Shown piece by piece: positions 1 through 8,489 of a stretch of DNA of 23,552 nucleotides (its first letter is position 1; each line of letters starts with the position of its first letter). Position numbers and translations under genes: made by a program. The notes below the pieces were generated by a model. The model was not told the DNA's origin. It searched no databases and saw nothing but the letters and a program-made list of their open reading frames with translations. This stretch comes from JARRRL01 sp037380725. Lineage in GTDB: Bacteria; Pseudomonadota; Gammaproteobacteria; Pseudomonadales; JANQJO01. Location of the stretch: NCBI GenBank assembly GCA_037380725.1, contig JARRRL010000016.1:1-23552 (forward strand). Direction: 5' to 3'.

Positions 1-1138
1 TTTCGGTGCGCGAACCTTCTAAGGCGTCTACCATCTGTCCGTCACGATCGTTGCCCAACGTTGCCACAACCAAAGCTTGTGTCTCGCCACGAGTGAATAA
101 CGCCGAACCGTGCGTATCAGACAAGACCCCAACTTCGGCCACAATGGGGCGAACAGAAGTGTGATCCCGTCCATCAATGCGCGGCTTGTGCGCCAACACA
201 CTCTCACGCACACACTGTTTTTCCACGACAGAAAAAGCGGCTTTTATTCGATTCGCGTCAAACGTCTCTTCCGATGCCTCATCCTCTGTTGACAGCTGAT
301 CAACCGCTGCTTGACGCAGCTCCGACAAGCGGTCATAACGCACTTTCTTATTGGTAATTTGATACGCTTCGGTGATGGGCGCTTCAAAAACGCCAGCGAC
401 ACGCGCAATCGCCACTTCATCACGAGCGGGAGCGCTCCATTCCCACGGCGTCGGATTAACCTCCGCAGCAAACTCACGAATGGCGGTAATTACTCCTTGC
501 ATCTCTTGATGCCCAAACAACACGCCACCTAACATCTGGTCTTCCGTCAGCTCTTTCGCCTCAGATTCAACCATGATAACGGCTTGATCTGTACCCGCTA
601 CAACCAAATCCAGATCTGAACGCGCCTGCTCTTCATAGCTGGGGTTCAGCACGTACATATCATCAACGTAACCCACACGCGCCGCGCCAATAGGGCCATT
701 GAAAGGCAAACCCGAAATGGCCACAGCCGCCGAAGCACCAATCAAGGCGGCGATATCCGAGTCATACTGTTTATCCGTTGACAAGACCGTTATCATTACC
801 TGAACTTCCGATTTAAAACCATCCGCAAACAGCGGACGCAACGGACGATCAATAAGACGACTGGTCAGCGTTTCTTTCTCCGATGGACGACCTTCTCGCT
901 TGAAAAAACCGCCGGGAATTTTGCCCGCTGCGTACGTTTTCTCCTGGTAGTTCACCGTCAACGGAAAGAAATCTCGCTCCTGGCCTGGCGCCGCGTTTTT
1001 GCCAACAACGGTGGCTAATACCGTGGTATTACCCAAGGTTGTCAACACAGCTCCAGTCGCTTGTCGGGCAATTCGACCCGTTTCCAATATCAGCTTAGCG
1101 TCACCAAACTGGACTTCTTTCCTTACGATTTTAAACAT
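1..1138 (-). CDS. pnp: Polyribonucleotide nucleotidyltransferase (PNPase), 5' part, runs off left edge
   Basis: Phosphorolytic 3'-5' exoribonuclease that degrades mRNA and, in enterobacteria, is a degradosome partner; cytoplasmic. The frame is open from ATG at 1138 to the window edge, giving about 379 of the usual ~700 residues. Visible are the first RNase PH domain (start MFKIVRKEVQFGD, then TVLATVVGKN and the motif FFPLTVNYQEKTYAAGKIPG), the helical linker (about residues 215-300) and the start of the second RNase PH domain (GSALFTRGETQALV, about 345-358). The S1 and KH domains lie outside. GAGGAAA sits just upstream of the ATG as ribosome binding site. Only 36 nt separate it from rpsO, much less than the long rpsO-pnp spacer of E. 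coli, and I see no terminator there, so it is probably co-transcribed with rpsO. The identity rests on conserved motifs and gene order. Confidence 0.97.
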   Translation of the reverse strand, partial: MFKIVRKEVQFGDAKLILETGRIARQATGAVLTTLGNTTVLATVVGKNAAPGQERDFFPLTVNYQEKTYAAGKIPGGFFKREGRPSEKETLTSRLIDRPLRPLFADGFKSEVQVMITVLSTDKQYDSDIAALIGASAAVAISGLPFNGPIGAARVGYVDDMYVLNPSYEEQARSDLDLVVAGTDQAVIMVESEAKELTEDQMLGGVLFGHQEMQGVITAIREFAAEVNPTPWEWSAPARDEVAIARVAGVFEAPITEAYQITNKKVRYDRLSELRQAAVDQLSTEDEASEETFDANRIKAAFSVVEKQCVRESVLAHKPRIDGRDHTSVRPIVAEVGVLSDTHGSALFTRGETQALVVATLGNDRDGQMVDALEGSRTE

Positions 1139-1174
1139 AGGTTTCCTCAGTGATCCAAAACAAAACGGATGGTC

Positions 1175-1444
1175 TTACTTTCTTAATCCCAAGGACGCGA
1201 TCAGATCATTGTATCGATCTAGACTTTTACGCTTGAGGTAATCGAGCAGCTTACGACGTCGGTTAATTTTTCGAATCAAGCCACGGCGTGAATGGTGATC
1301 TTTCTTGTGCGCTTTAAAATGACCTTGTAAGTCGTTAATGGAGTGCGTCAACCACGCCACTTGCACTTCTGGAGATCCCGTATCCTTGTCGGACAAACGA
1401 TACTTAGCGATCACTTCTGCTTTTTGCGCTTTACTCAAAGCCAT
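1175..1444 (-). CDS. rpsO: 30S ribosomal protein S15
   Basis: Primary 16S rRNA-binding protein of the small-subunit platform. The product is 89 residues, the normal S15 length, and starts MALSKAQKAEVI. It has the conserved TGSPEVQVAWLTHSI segment and the basic stretch HHSRRGLIRKINRRRKLLDYL that contacts 16S rRNA. The frame stays open nine codons further upstream, but the ATG at 1444 has a GAGGAG ribosome binding site and matches the family start. It lies between truB and pnp as in E. coli. The 182-nt spacer upstream contains a perfect 8-bp stem-loop that may belong to an autoregulatory leader; S15 is known to repress its own mRNA in several bacteria through structured leaders. Confidence 0.98.
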   Translation of the reverse strand: MALSKAQKAEVIAKYRLSDKDTGSPEVQVAWLTHSINDLQGHFKAHKKDHHSRRGLIRKINRRRKLLDYLKRKSLDRYNDLIASLGLRK

Positions 1445-1485
1445 TGTTAGACTCCTCAACAACAAGAACATGCTCAGTAAACAAA

Positions 1486-1515
1486 CTAAGTACCACGCAT
1501 GTTTGCAGTACTTAG
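1486..1515 (-). promoter_or_regulatory. Stem-loop in the rpsO 5' leader (possible S15 autoregulatory element)
   Basis: CTAAGTAC and GTACTTAG form a perfect 8-bp inverted repeat around a 14-nt loop, 42 nt upstream of the rpsO start codon. It has no U-tract, so it is not an intrinsic terminator. S15 leaders that bind S15 are known in gammaproteobacteria, but I cannot show that this hairpin has the required pseudoknot or G-U/G-C motif. The structure is seen directly; the function is inferred. Confidence 0.4.
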
Positions 1516-1593
1516 CGACTCATAAACCTGATCGACTTTTCTTTTCTTTCAAAATTTTGGAACAAACCCAAAAAGGCTCGTATTCTCTCACGT

Positions 1594-1615
1594 TTCGGCC
1601 AAAAAAACAGCCGAA
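1594..1615 (-). other. Small hairpin with T-rich loop between truB and rpsO
   Basis: On the minus strand TTCGGC and GCCGAA pair over a 10-nt loop that contains seven T's. It begins 11 nt after the truB stop. The T-run is inside the loop and not after the stem, so it is not a standard intrinsic terminator. It could be an RNA-processing or stability structure. Confidence 0.3.
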
Positions 1616-1626
1616 CAGCGCAATCA

Positions 1627-2586
1627 TCAAGCAGACCGAACCAATCGGCGCGGTGCCACTCGGCCATCGGCCAGTACCTCTCCGACACCCACAAACCCAT
1701 CCTGGCTTCCGTGATCGTCTAAAACGTGATGGATTTGAACCCAATCATCCCCCGACACCTCGATGGGCACTACCGCTTGACCTTGCAGCAACTTTATGGT
1801 CGACTCACGCGATAACAGCGCCTTAGGCCAATGAGACACCGCGCTGCCGATCGGCTGAAGGCAGCGGTCGAGCGCTTCTGGTCCTTCCTGCTCCGCCAAT
1901 GCAGTTAATTGCGCGACACTCACGGTTTGGCTCAGCAAAAATGACCCCGCCTGAAGCCGACGTAACGCCAGTACATGCCCACCAACACCCAATGCACGAC
2001 CGATGTCTTCAATCAAGGTTCGCACATAGGTCCCTTTCGAAACCGCCACTTCTAATGTCAGTTTCGGAGGCTCCCATTGCAGCAAGGTTAACTGGCGAAC
2101 CGTAATTTCACGCGCTCCACGATGAACCGTGATGCCTTGTCGCGCCAACTTGTACAACGGTTGCCCTTTATGCTTCAAAGCAGAAAACATCGGTGGTACT
2201 TGTTGAAAAGTACCTCGAAAGGGTGCTAAAGCTGATTCAATGTGTGACACCGGCCACGCTGGAACGGAACACGTTCTCGTCACAAGGCCTTCGGCGTCTC
2301 CCGAATCAGTGGTCACACCCAATAGGGCCGTTACCCGATAAACCTTATCGCTATCCAATAGGTACTGAGAGAATTTAGTGGCCTCGCCAAAACAGAGCGG
2401 AAGCACCCCATAGGCCAGCGGATCTAAACTGCCTGTGTGGCCGGCTTTCTCGGCCCGATACAAACGCCGGACTTGCTGTAAAGCTTGATTCGACGACAGA
2501 CCGGTGGGTTTATCCAAAACCAACAGTCCATTTACCGATCGATTAAAATATCTTGACACACGTCCACACTCAATATTTTGCTTCAC
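1627..2586 (-). CDS. truB: tRNA pseudouridine(55) synthase
   Basis: Makes pseudouridine 55 in the T-loop of tRNAs. The product is 319 residues, typical for bacterial TruB. The catalytic motif GHTGSLDPLAYG is at residues 49-60 with the nucleophile Asp55; LLVLDKPTGLSS (21-32), the segment FSQYLLDSDKVYRV and the late motif GTYVRTLIEDIGRALG are also present. The start is a GTG at 2586; the region upstream gives only a weak ribosome binding site (AAGAAGCAAG, too close). A second in-frame GTG at 2559 would still keep the whole fold, so the start is not certain. It is 51 nt downstream of rbfA in the nusA operon. The C-terminal domain is slightly shorter and more divergent than in E. coli. Confidence 0.96.
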   Translation of the reverse strand: MKQNIECGRVSRYFNRSVNGLLVLDKPTGLSSNQALQQVRRLYRAEKAGHTGSLDPLAYGVLPLCFGEATKFSQYLLDSDKVYRVTALLGVTTDSGDAEGLVTRTCSVPAWPVSHIESALAPFRGTFQQVPPMFSALKHKGQPLYKLARQGITVHRGAREITVRQLTLLQWEPPKLTLEVAVSKGTYVRTLIEDIGRALGVGGHVLALRRLQAGSFLLSQTVSVAQLTALAEQEGPEALDRCLQPIGSAVSHWPKALLSRESTIKLLQGQAVVPIEVSGDDWVQIHHVLDDHGSQDGFVGVGEVLADGRVAPRRLVRSA

Positions 2587-2637
2587 CTTGCTTCTTCATT
2601 TGAGCGCCGACCTCAACCATGATGCTGGCGGGGGGGC

Positions 2638-3006
2638 TTACACTGATGAAGGGCGAGATGCTTTGGCTTCCTGAATCAAACGATCAAGACGGAATCCACG
2701 CTCGTTCACTTCATCAAAATGAAAACGCAAAAGCGGTGTTGATCTTACTTTTAATTGTTTGGACAGCTCCGTCCGTAGAAAACCACTGGCTTTGCGTAAA
2801 ATCGCCACACAACTTTCAGAGGTCATGTCATCAGAAGCGGCCAAAAAGGTGACATAAATATCCGCATAACCCAGGTCTTTACTGACCTTAACACCCGTCA
2901 CCGTCACCATCCCCAAGCGCTTATCATTCAGCTTAGCGCGAATCAGCAACGCTAATTCCTGGCTAATTTCACCGGCCAGTCGTTTTACACGTGTCGCATC
3001 AGCCAC
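2638..3006 (-). CDS. rbfA: 30S ribosome-binding factor A
   Basis: Small KH-fold protein that binds the free 30S subunit and helps late 16S rRNA 5'-end maturation and cold adaptation. The product is 122 residues and starts MADATRVKRLAGEISQELA, with the family segment VTVTGVKVSKDLGYADIYVT and the C-terminal RFHFDEVNERGFRLDRLI. The start codon is GTG (3006), preceded by GGAG about 11 nt upstream. It lies 41 nt downstream of infB and 51 nt upstream of truB, the standard order. Nothing is unusual about the product. Confidence 0.96.
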   Translation of the reverse strand: MADATRVKRLAGEISQELALLIRAKLNDKRLGMVTVTGVKVSKDLGYADIYVTFLAASDDMTSESCVAILRKASGFLRTELSKQLKVRSTPLLRFHFDEVNERGFRLDRLIQEAKASRPSSV

Positions 3007-3047
3007 CTTTATACATACTCCACTTCGTCATACACAACAGCATACCA

Positions 3048-5816
3048 TCACAGTGAGCGCGCAATTTTCTTCACTTCGTATGCTTCGACCTTATCACCCG
3101 ATCGAATATCAGAATAACTGCGTACCGCCACACCACATTCCATACCATTGCGCACTTCATTCACATCTTCTTTGAATCGACGTAACGATTCCAATTCACC
3201 TTCGAAGACAACAATGTCATCACGCAGCACGCGAATGCGCTTGTTACGCAGCAGGGAACCTTCCAGCACCATGCAGCCAGCCGCCACACCAAATTTCGAC
3301 GAGCGGAAAACATCTCTCACTTCAGCAACGCCTAGGATTTTTTCACGTAACTCCGGTTGCAGCAATCCCGACAACGCGGCTTTAACATCATCAATAATGT
3401 CATAAATGACACCATAATAACGAATTTCGAGACCTTCATCCTGGCACAGCTTCTTCGCGGTGGCGTCTGCACGCACATTAAAACCAACCAATATGGCTCC
3501 CGTTGTCAGGGCCAAATTCACATCCGATTCCGTGATACCACCAACACCGGAGCCAACGATGTTCACCGCGACTTCATCATTACCCAAATCCATGAGCGAC
3601 GCGTGCAGGGCCTCCAATGAACCACGCACATCCGTTTTCAACACCACATTGATGCTGGACACTTTGCCATCTTCACCAAAAAACAGTGATTCCAAATTGG
3701 CCTTCTGAACACGAGCCAATTTAGCTTGTCGCCGCTTCAAACCTCGATGCTCCGCAACCTCTCGCGCCTTGCGCTCATCGGGCACCACCAAAAACTCATC
3801 GCCAGCATCCGGCACACCAGCCAAACCCAAAATCTCCACTGGCGTTGATGGTCCCGCAACAAGAGGCGTAGTGCCTTCGTCATCAACCATCGCTCGAACT
3901 CGCCCAATGTGCTGTCCAGCTAAGATCATGTCTCCAATTTGTAAGCGCCCTTGCTGAACCAACAGCGTCGCCACCACACCTCGCCCTTTGTCCAAGCGCG
4001 CTTCCACAACAACGCCCGATGCAGCGCCTGATGCACGCGCTTTCAGTTCAAGCATTTCCGATTGCAGCAACACCGCTTCAAGCAACGTGTCAATACCTTC
4101 TCCCGTGTGAGCGGATACATTCACAAACTGTACATCCCCGCCCCACTCTTCTGGCACCAATTCTTTACGCGCTGACAGTTCATTGCGCACACGATCGGGA
4201 TCCGCCGCAGCCTTATCAATCTTGTTAACCGCCACAACAATGGGCACGCCAGCCGCTCGCGCGTGATCGATGGCTTCCTCGGTCTGTGGCATCAAACCAT
4301 CATCAGCGGCCACCACCAGAATCACCACATCCGTGCACTGCGCACCTCGAGCCCGCATCGCCGTAAATGCCGCGTGACCAGGAGTATCTAAAAATGCGAT
4401 GTTGCCTTTATCGGTTTCAACATGATAAGCCCCGATGTGCTGTGTGATACCACCGGCCTCGCCAGCCGTCACTTTCGAGCGACGAATGTAATCCAGCAAT
4501 GACGTTTTACCGTGGTCAACATGACCCATAATGGTCACCACAGGCGCTCGGTGGATTTCCGCTTCATCATCAGAGTGAACCGCCGCCGACAGCAATCGCT
4601 TCAACTCTTCTTCTGCGGAATCCTCATTGATCAGCGCATATTTATGCCCCATTTCTTCCACAACCAAAATCGCTGTATCGCGATCGATCAATTTTGTTGA
4701 TGTCGTCATGACACCCAGCTTCATCAATTGACGAACCACTTCAACCGCTTTAACCGACATCTGATTGGCCAAATCCGACACCACAATCGTATCACCCACC
4801 CGCACTTCTCGCACAATGGGTGCAGTGGGCTGCGTGAAGCCGTGGGTCACAGAGAGTTGCTTGGCTAATTTAGCGCGATGCCTCACCGCACTGCGACGAC
4901 TGCGCTTGGTGCGTTTCTCTTCCTCAGCAATACTTTCTTCAAAAGCCTGCTGAACCAAAACGTCATCAGAATCCGGCTCATCCTCAGTCACCAGCTCACC
5001 TTCAGCCGCCGACTGTCCATCGCGTTTCTCCAATTCTTCAGCCATACGGCGCGCTTCTTCAAGCGTACGCTGACGTGCTTTTTCATCCGCCTCTTTGCGC
5101 AATTGTTCCGCCTGACGACGTGCGCGATCTTGCTCTAAACGCTTCTGTTCCAACTGCTCTTTGATCTTTTGCTCATGCTGCGCCAACTCTTGTTGCGCTC
5201 GCGTTTTTTCATCTTCCGAGACCAACGCTGTCCGAATCGATTTTGACTTCGCCTTTGTCGATACCGGGGCAGACGAAGCCGACGTTATCTCCTCGTCTTG
5301 TGCCTGTTCTTGCTCCAGTGTTTGCTGCTGCTCGTCCTCGCTCACTTGCTGCTGCATGGCTTCCGAGGCTTGAAGCGCCGCCGCCATCTCAGCTTCGGCC
5401 ACCTGCGCAGCTTCTTCGGCGCGCTCGGCTTCCGCTTCTGCACGACGAACATCTTCTTCTTGCGCCTCACGCTGCTCTGCCGCCGCTATTTCCTCTTGTG
5501 TTGTCATCTCTTCCATGACAACACTGCGAGGTATATAGGTACGCTTTTTCCGCACTTCAACGTTCACCGTCTTATTAGACTTACCCTGCCCTGATACTTT
5601 CAGCGTGGAAACACTCTTACGCTTAAGCGTGATTTTCTTCTCAGTCAGGCCGCCATGAGACTGCTTCAGATGCGAGAGAAGCTGCTGTTTCTCTTCGTCC
5701 GAAACGACTTGCTCAGAACTACCATGATCCAAGCCCGCATCCTTCATTTGCTTAAGCAGCTTCTCCACCGGAATGCCTACGACTTCCGCCAGTTGCTTCA
5801 CCGTCACTTCTGCCAT
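3048..5816 (-). CDS. infB: Translation initiation factor IF-2
   Basis: GTPase that places fMet-tRNA in the P site and promotes subunit joining. The product is 922 residues. The start MAEVTVKQLAEVVG (ATG at 5816) is the family N-terminus; an in-frame ATG 26 codons earlier lacks a ribosome binding site. In order: a first IF2_N domain (1-55), a Lys-rich IF2-associated segment (about 60-100), a long Glu/Gln/Ala-rich charged coiled-coil region (about 110-320), a second IF2_N domain (about 335-395), a GTPase domain with GHVDHGKT (430-437), DTPGH (477-481) and NKID (531-534), then EF-Tu-like domain II, domain III and the C-terminal fMet-tRNA-binding domain ending VKKIARSL. It sits between nusA (172-nt spacer) and rbfA (41 nt). 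Internal initiation giving a shorter IF2 form is known in E. coli; I cannot tell here. Confidence 0.98.
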   Translation of the reverse strand: MAEVTVKQLAEVVGIPVEKLLKQMKDAGLDHGSSEQVVSDEEKQQLLSHLKQSHGGLTEKKITLKRKSVSTLKVSGQGKSNKTVNVEVRKKRTYIPRSVVMEEMTTQEEIAAAEQREAQEEDVRRAEAEAERAEEAAQVAEAEMAAALQASEAMQQQVSEDEQQQTLEQEQAQDEEITSASSAPVSTKAKSKSIRTALVSEDEKTRAQQELAQHEQKIKEQLEQKRLEQDRARRQAEQLRKEADEKARQRTLEEARRMAEELEKRDGQSAAEGELVTEDEPDSDDVLVQQAFEESIAEEEKRTKRSRRSAVRHRAKLAKQLSVTHGFTQPTAPIVREVRVGDTIVVSDLANQMSVKAVEVVRQLMKLGVMTTSTKLIDRDTAILVVEEMGHKYALINEDSAEEELKRLLSAAVHSDDEAEIHRAPVVTIMGHVDHGKTSLLDYIRRSKVTAGEAGGITQHIGAYHVETDKGNIAFLDTPGHAAFTAMRARGAQCTDVVILVVAADDGLMPQTEEAIDHARAAGVPIVVAVNKIDKAAADPDRVRNELSARKELVPEEWGGDVQFVNVSAHTGEGIDTLLEAVLLQSEMLELKARASGAASGVVVEARLDKGRGVVATLLVQQGRLQIGDMILAGQHIGRVRAMVDDEGTTPLVAGPSTPVEILGLAGVPDAGDEFLVVPDERKAREVAEHRGLKRRQAKLARVQKANLESLFFGEDGKVSSINVVLKTDVRGSLEALHASLMDLGNDEVAVNIVGSGVGGITESDVNLALTTGAILVGFNVRADATAKKLCQDEGLEIRYYGVIYDIIDDVKAALSGLLQPELREKILGVAEVRDVFRSSKFGVAAGCMVLEGSLLRNKRIRVLRDDIVVFEGELESLRRFKEDVNEVRNGMECGVAVRSYSDIRSGDKVEAYEVKKIARSL

Positions 5817-5988
5817 TGCCAATCTCTCATTCCTTCCGCCGCTTGCCAGCACCCACAAAGAGCGCTTGCATCTATTTCGGTTCGAAAAACCCATTCTGCG
5901 AGCCTGAGCATCTCGCTAAGCGCGGTCAGCACCATGGTTTTTCTACCTATGCAGTACTAAAACCGCACATGACTATGCATCAGAGCCA

Positions 5989-7524
5989 TTACGATGAGGC
6001 AGGAGATGGCGCATCATCGGCATCAGCTACATCAGACGCTTCAAACCAATGCGCACGCGCCGCCATTATTAATTTACCAGCCCGCTCTGCATCCATTTCA
6101 TCGATACTCAGTAAATCATCGATAGCCAGCTCAGCTAAATCTTCCCGAGTAATCGTACCGCTATTGGCTAATTCCAATGCAAGGCGTCGATCCATACCTT
6201 CAAGCGCCAACAGATCTTCCGCCGGTTCAATACCTTCCAAACGCTCCTCGGACACCAAAGCACGCGTCAGCAACACATCTTTAGCCCGTGAACGCAAAGC
6301 TTCAACTAAATCCTCATCAAACGCATCAATAGCCAACATTTCTTCAAGCGGCACATACGCCACTTCTTCAACCGTAGTAAATCCTTCTTCCACCAACACT
6401 TCAGCCAAATCTCGATCCACATCCAGGTCTCTCATGAAATGATCCACGGCCTGGCTGCTTTCTTGATTGAGCTTGCTTTCTGCTTCTTCGACCGTCATCA
6501 CATTTAGCGTCCAGCCGGTGAGCTGACTGGCTAAACGAATGTTTTGACCACTGCGGCCAATCGCCTGAGCCAACTGCTCCTCACTGACAGCGATATCCAT
6601 CGCGCCACGCTCTTCGTCTACAACAATCGAGACCACTTCTGCCGGAGACATCGCACTAATCACAAACTGAGCCACGTTATCATCCCATAAGATGATATCA
6701 ATACGCTCACCGCTGAGTTCATTCGAAACCGCCTGCACCCGTGCACCGCGCATCCCCACGCACGCACCCACTGGGTCAATGCGCTTATCATTAGTCTTGA
6801 CAGCAATTTTGGCTCGCAATCCTGGATCGCGGGCTGCCGATTTAATCTCGAGCACTTGCTCTCCGATTTCAGGCACTTCAATTTTAAAGAGCTCAATCAA
6901 GAAAGCAGGACTGGTGCGACTCATGATGAGCTGCGGCCCCCGATTATCGGGCCGAATGTCATGCAAGATACCTCGAATTCGCTCTCCAACCCGAAAGTTT
7001 TCTTTGGGGATCATTTCCTCACGAGGAATCATCGCTTCCGCGTTCCCGCCAACATCGAGAATAATACCATCCCGCACAACTTTTTTTACGGCGCCGGAGA
7101 TCAAATGCCCGACCTCTCCCCGGTAACGTTCAACAATCTTCTGCCGTTCCGCTTCGCGTACTTTTTGGACAATCACCTGCTTCGCGGTTTGAGCTGCAAT
7201 CCGACCAAAATCCACAGAAGGAATGCTTTCCTCAAAATAGTCGCCGTAATCCAAGGCTGCGCCCTTCTCGTGGGCGATGTCCAGCGCCATCACGCGGTGC
7301 ACATTTTCCCATTCTTCCGAATCATCAGGGATAATTTTCCAACGGCGGAAAGTCTCGTAATCTCCCGATTTACGATCAATTTGAACACGCACATCAATAT
7401 CTTCAGGATATCGCTTCTTTGTCGCTGTCGCCAACGCCATTTCTACCGCTTGAAAGATATCTTCTTTCTCGACACCTTTTTCGTTCGAGACGGTTTCAAC
7501 CACCAGTAGAATTTCTTTGTTCAT
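5989..7524 (-). CDS. nusA: Transcription termination/antitermination factor NusA
   Basis: Binds RNA polymerase and nascent RNA and controls pausing, intrinsic termination and rRNA antitermination. The product is 511 residues, like gammaproteobacterial NusA (~495). It has the N-terminal polymerase-binding domain (1 to about 125), the S1 domain (about 135-200), tandem KH domains (about 230-345, with DPVGACVGMRGARVQAV and AIGRSGQNIRLASQLTGW), then two acidic AR repeats (about 365-495) as in E. coli, and a short Asp/Ala/Ser-rich tail. The ATG at 7524 is preceded by GAGGCAGGG. Upstream is rimP, but separated by an unusually long 263-nt spacer that carries 13-bp repeats. In E. coli NusA feeds back on its own operon, which fits the leader terminator seen ahead of rimP. 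Confidence 0.98.
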   Translation of the reverse strand: MNKEILLVVETVSNEKGVEKEDIFQAVEMALATATKKRYPEDIDVRVQIDRKSGDYETFRRWKIIPDDSEEWENVHRVMALDIAHEKGAALDYGDYFEESIPSVDFGRIAAQTAKQVIVQKVREAERQKIVERYRGEVGHLISGAVKKVVRDGIILDVGGNAEAMIPREEMIPKENFRVGERIRGILHDIRPDNRGPQLIMSRTSPAFLIELFKIEVPEIGEQVLEIKSAARDPGLRAKIAVKTNDKRIDPVGACVGMRGARVQAVSNELSGERIDIILWDDNVAQFVISAMSPAEVVSIVVDEERGAMDIAVSEEQLAQAIGRSGQNIRLASQLTGWTLNVMTVEEAESKLNQESSQAVDHFMRDLDVDRDLAEVLVEEGFTTVEEVAYVPLEEMLAIDAFDEDLVEALRSRAKDVLLTRALVSEERLEGIEPAEDLLALEGMDRRLALELANSGTITREDLAELAIDDLLSIDEMDAERAGKLIMAARAHWFEASDVADADDAPSPASS

Positions 7525-7702
7525 TTCCCTGCCTCAAAGACCGAATACAGCCTCATGGACCTCGCCTTGCTTCTCACGCAACCCCCTCCGTACACTGCTA
7601 CTGTAGCGTACTCAGACCCGCGAAACGCGCCCACCAATCGTACAATTTTTCTCTATTATTTGACACCGACAAATCACTCAGAAAGCGTCAACCTATTATT
7701 AC

Positions 7703-7741
7703 ATACAATGAATACGTGCAATGAATACGTGAAACGAATAC
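7703..7741. repeat. 13-bp direct repeat, three tandem copies, in the rimP-nusA spacer
   Basis: Plus-strand units at 7703-7715, 7716-7728 and 7729-7741 share the pattern RTRMAAYGAATAC; a fourth diverged copy (GTGCTACGAATAG) lies at 7768-7780. All are inside the 263-nt untranslated spacer between rimP and nusA. The spacer otherwise shows only an imperfect hairpin near 7591-7612 and no clear promoter or terminator. Confidence 0.8.
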
Positions 7742-7787
7742 CTGTAATTAACATCTACCTTAAACATGTGCTACGAATAGGCCACCA

Positions 7788-8267
7788 TCAAAACGGCCAC
7801 AATACCATTTTATGAATCGCATCGGCGGGCACACGGTATGCCGTATCCTGCACCAGCACCACAACAGCACTGTCTTCCACCGTTTTCAAGATGCCTTGAG
7901 CTTTTTTCTTCAAATCATCAATCGGTCGTTTCAAAGCCAAACGGATGGTCTCACCACAGTAGGCCTCGCACTGAGCCAATGTAAACAAAGGTCGCTCCAT
8001 ACCAGGCGATGACACCTCTAGATTGTATTCCCCAGGTATCACAGCCTCGACATCCAACAAGGGGCTGACTTGGCGACTCACGACCGCACAATCATCGACC
8101 GAAACTCCTTGTTCGGAGTCTATGGAGTCAATATAGATGCGCAACACGCGAGCGGATTGATCATTTGCCCATTCACAACCCCAAAATACCAGGTCACAGG
8201 TACGAACAACCGGCGCCACCAGGCGCTCCACATCCGCCAACACGCCCACTGGTTGTCCCCACGCCAA
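7788..8267 (-). CDS. rimP: Ribosome maturation factor RimP
   Basis: Needed for maturation of the 30S subunit, head domain. The proposed product is 159 residues, close to E. coli RimP (~150). Family features are RVLRIYIDS, VSVDDCAVVSRQVSPLLDVE, the strongly conserved YNLEVSSPGMERPLFT, and a C-terminal SH3-like barrel. The reading frame continues 93 codons further upstream, but that part crosses the promoter and the intrinsic terminator. A TTG at 8267 has a near-perfect Shine-Dalgarno GGGAGG (8275-8280) with 7-nt spacing and gives a family-length protein, so I choose it. In-frame GTG codons shortly after are weaker alternatives. It is the first coding gene of the nusA operon. Confidence 0.93.
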   Translation of the reverse strand: MAWGQPVGVLADVERLVAPVVRTCDLVFWGCEWANDQSARVLRIYIDSIDSEQGVSVDDCAVVSRQVSPLLDVEAVIPGEYNLEVSSPGMERPLFTLAQCEAYCGETIRLALKRPIDDLKKKAQGILKTVEDSAVVVLVQDTAYRVPADAIHKMVLWPF

Positions 8268-8274
8268 ACTACGA

Positions 8275-8280
8275 CCTCCC
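8275..8280 (-). promoter_or_regulatory. Ribosome binding site that fixes the rimP TTG start
   Basis: GGGAGG on the minus strand, 7 nt from the TTG at 8267. It is the only strong Shine-Dalgarno sequence near the conserved N-terminus of RimP, and it decides the start against the much longer open frame. Confidence 0.75.
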
Positions 8281-8320
8281 GCACCCTTATCCAACAGCTT
8301 GAATAAACAGTAAAACCAAT

Positions 8321-8340
8321 AAAAAAGGGCCCGATGGCCC
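8321..8340 (-). terminator. Intrinsic terminator in the rimP-nusA operon leader
   Basis: On the minus strand GGGCC-ATCG-GGCCC (8340-8327) is followed directly by TTTTTT (8326-8321). The stem is short (5 bp) but all G-C. It lies about 145-160 nt after the predicted transcription start and 53 nt before the rimP start codon, so it would stop part of the transcripts before the first gene. This position suggests attenuation of the operon, possibly sensed by NusA itself, or the 3' end of a small leader RNA. Confidence 0.75.
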
Positions 8341-8483
8341 CATTCACTCACGTAACACTTGACGTAAATCTCACCAAGATACACCTGTGGTCCAGAGGTA
8401 ACCAGAGAACTCTGCTTTCTTGCCCAAGACGCTACTCTACTCGCCCAAGACAGAGCGCAGCGTATCATCAGACTGCCACGGTG
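8341..8483 (-). ncRNA. Predicted leader RNA of the rimP-nusA operon
   Basis: This is the segment between the predicted start site (about 8483) and the terminator hairpin. No tRNA cloverleaf or T-loop sequence was found. It contains two 12-bp near-identical direct repeats (8419-8430 and 8440-8451, minus-strand core TCTTGGGC), a CAGAG-TT-CTCTG hairpin at 8404-8415, and a second imperfect hairpin around 8384-8400. The RNA is inferred from the promoter and terminator only; there is no direct evidence that it accumulates. Confidence 0.45.
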
Positions 8484-8489
8484 CGCAGG

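Noticed and set aside
1594..1615. Rho-independent terminator after truB
   Set aside because: The T-run is in the loop and not after the stem.
5298..5594. Plus-strand Leu/Arg-rich reading frames opposite infB
   Set aside because: Antisense shadows of the Glu/Gln/Ala-rich coiled-coil region of IF-2.
5817..5894. 26-codon upstream extension of IF-2
   Set aside because: No ribosome binding site at the upstream ATG; the downstream ATG starts at the conserved MAEVTVKQLAEVVG.
8341..8483. tRNA gene ahead of rimP, as in E. coli
   Set aside because: No T-loop sequence, acceptor stem or cloverleaf could be found on the minus strand.
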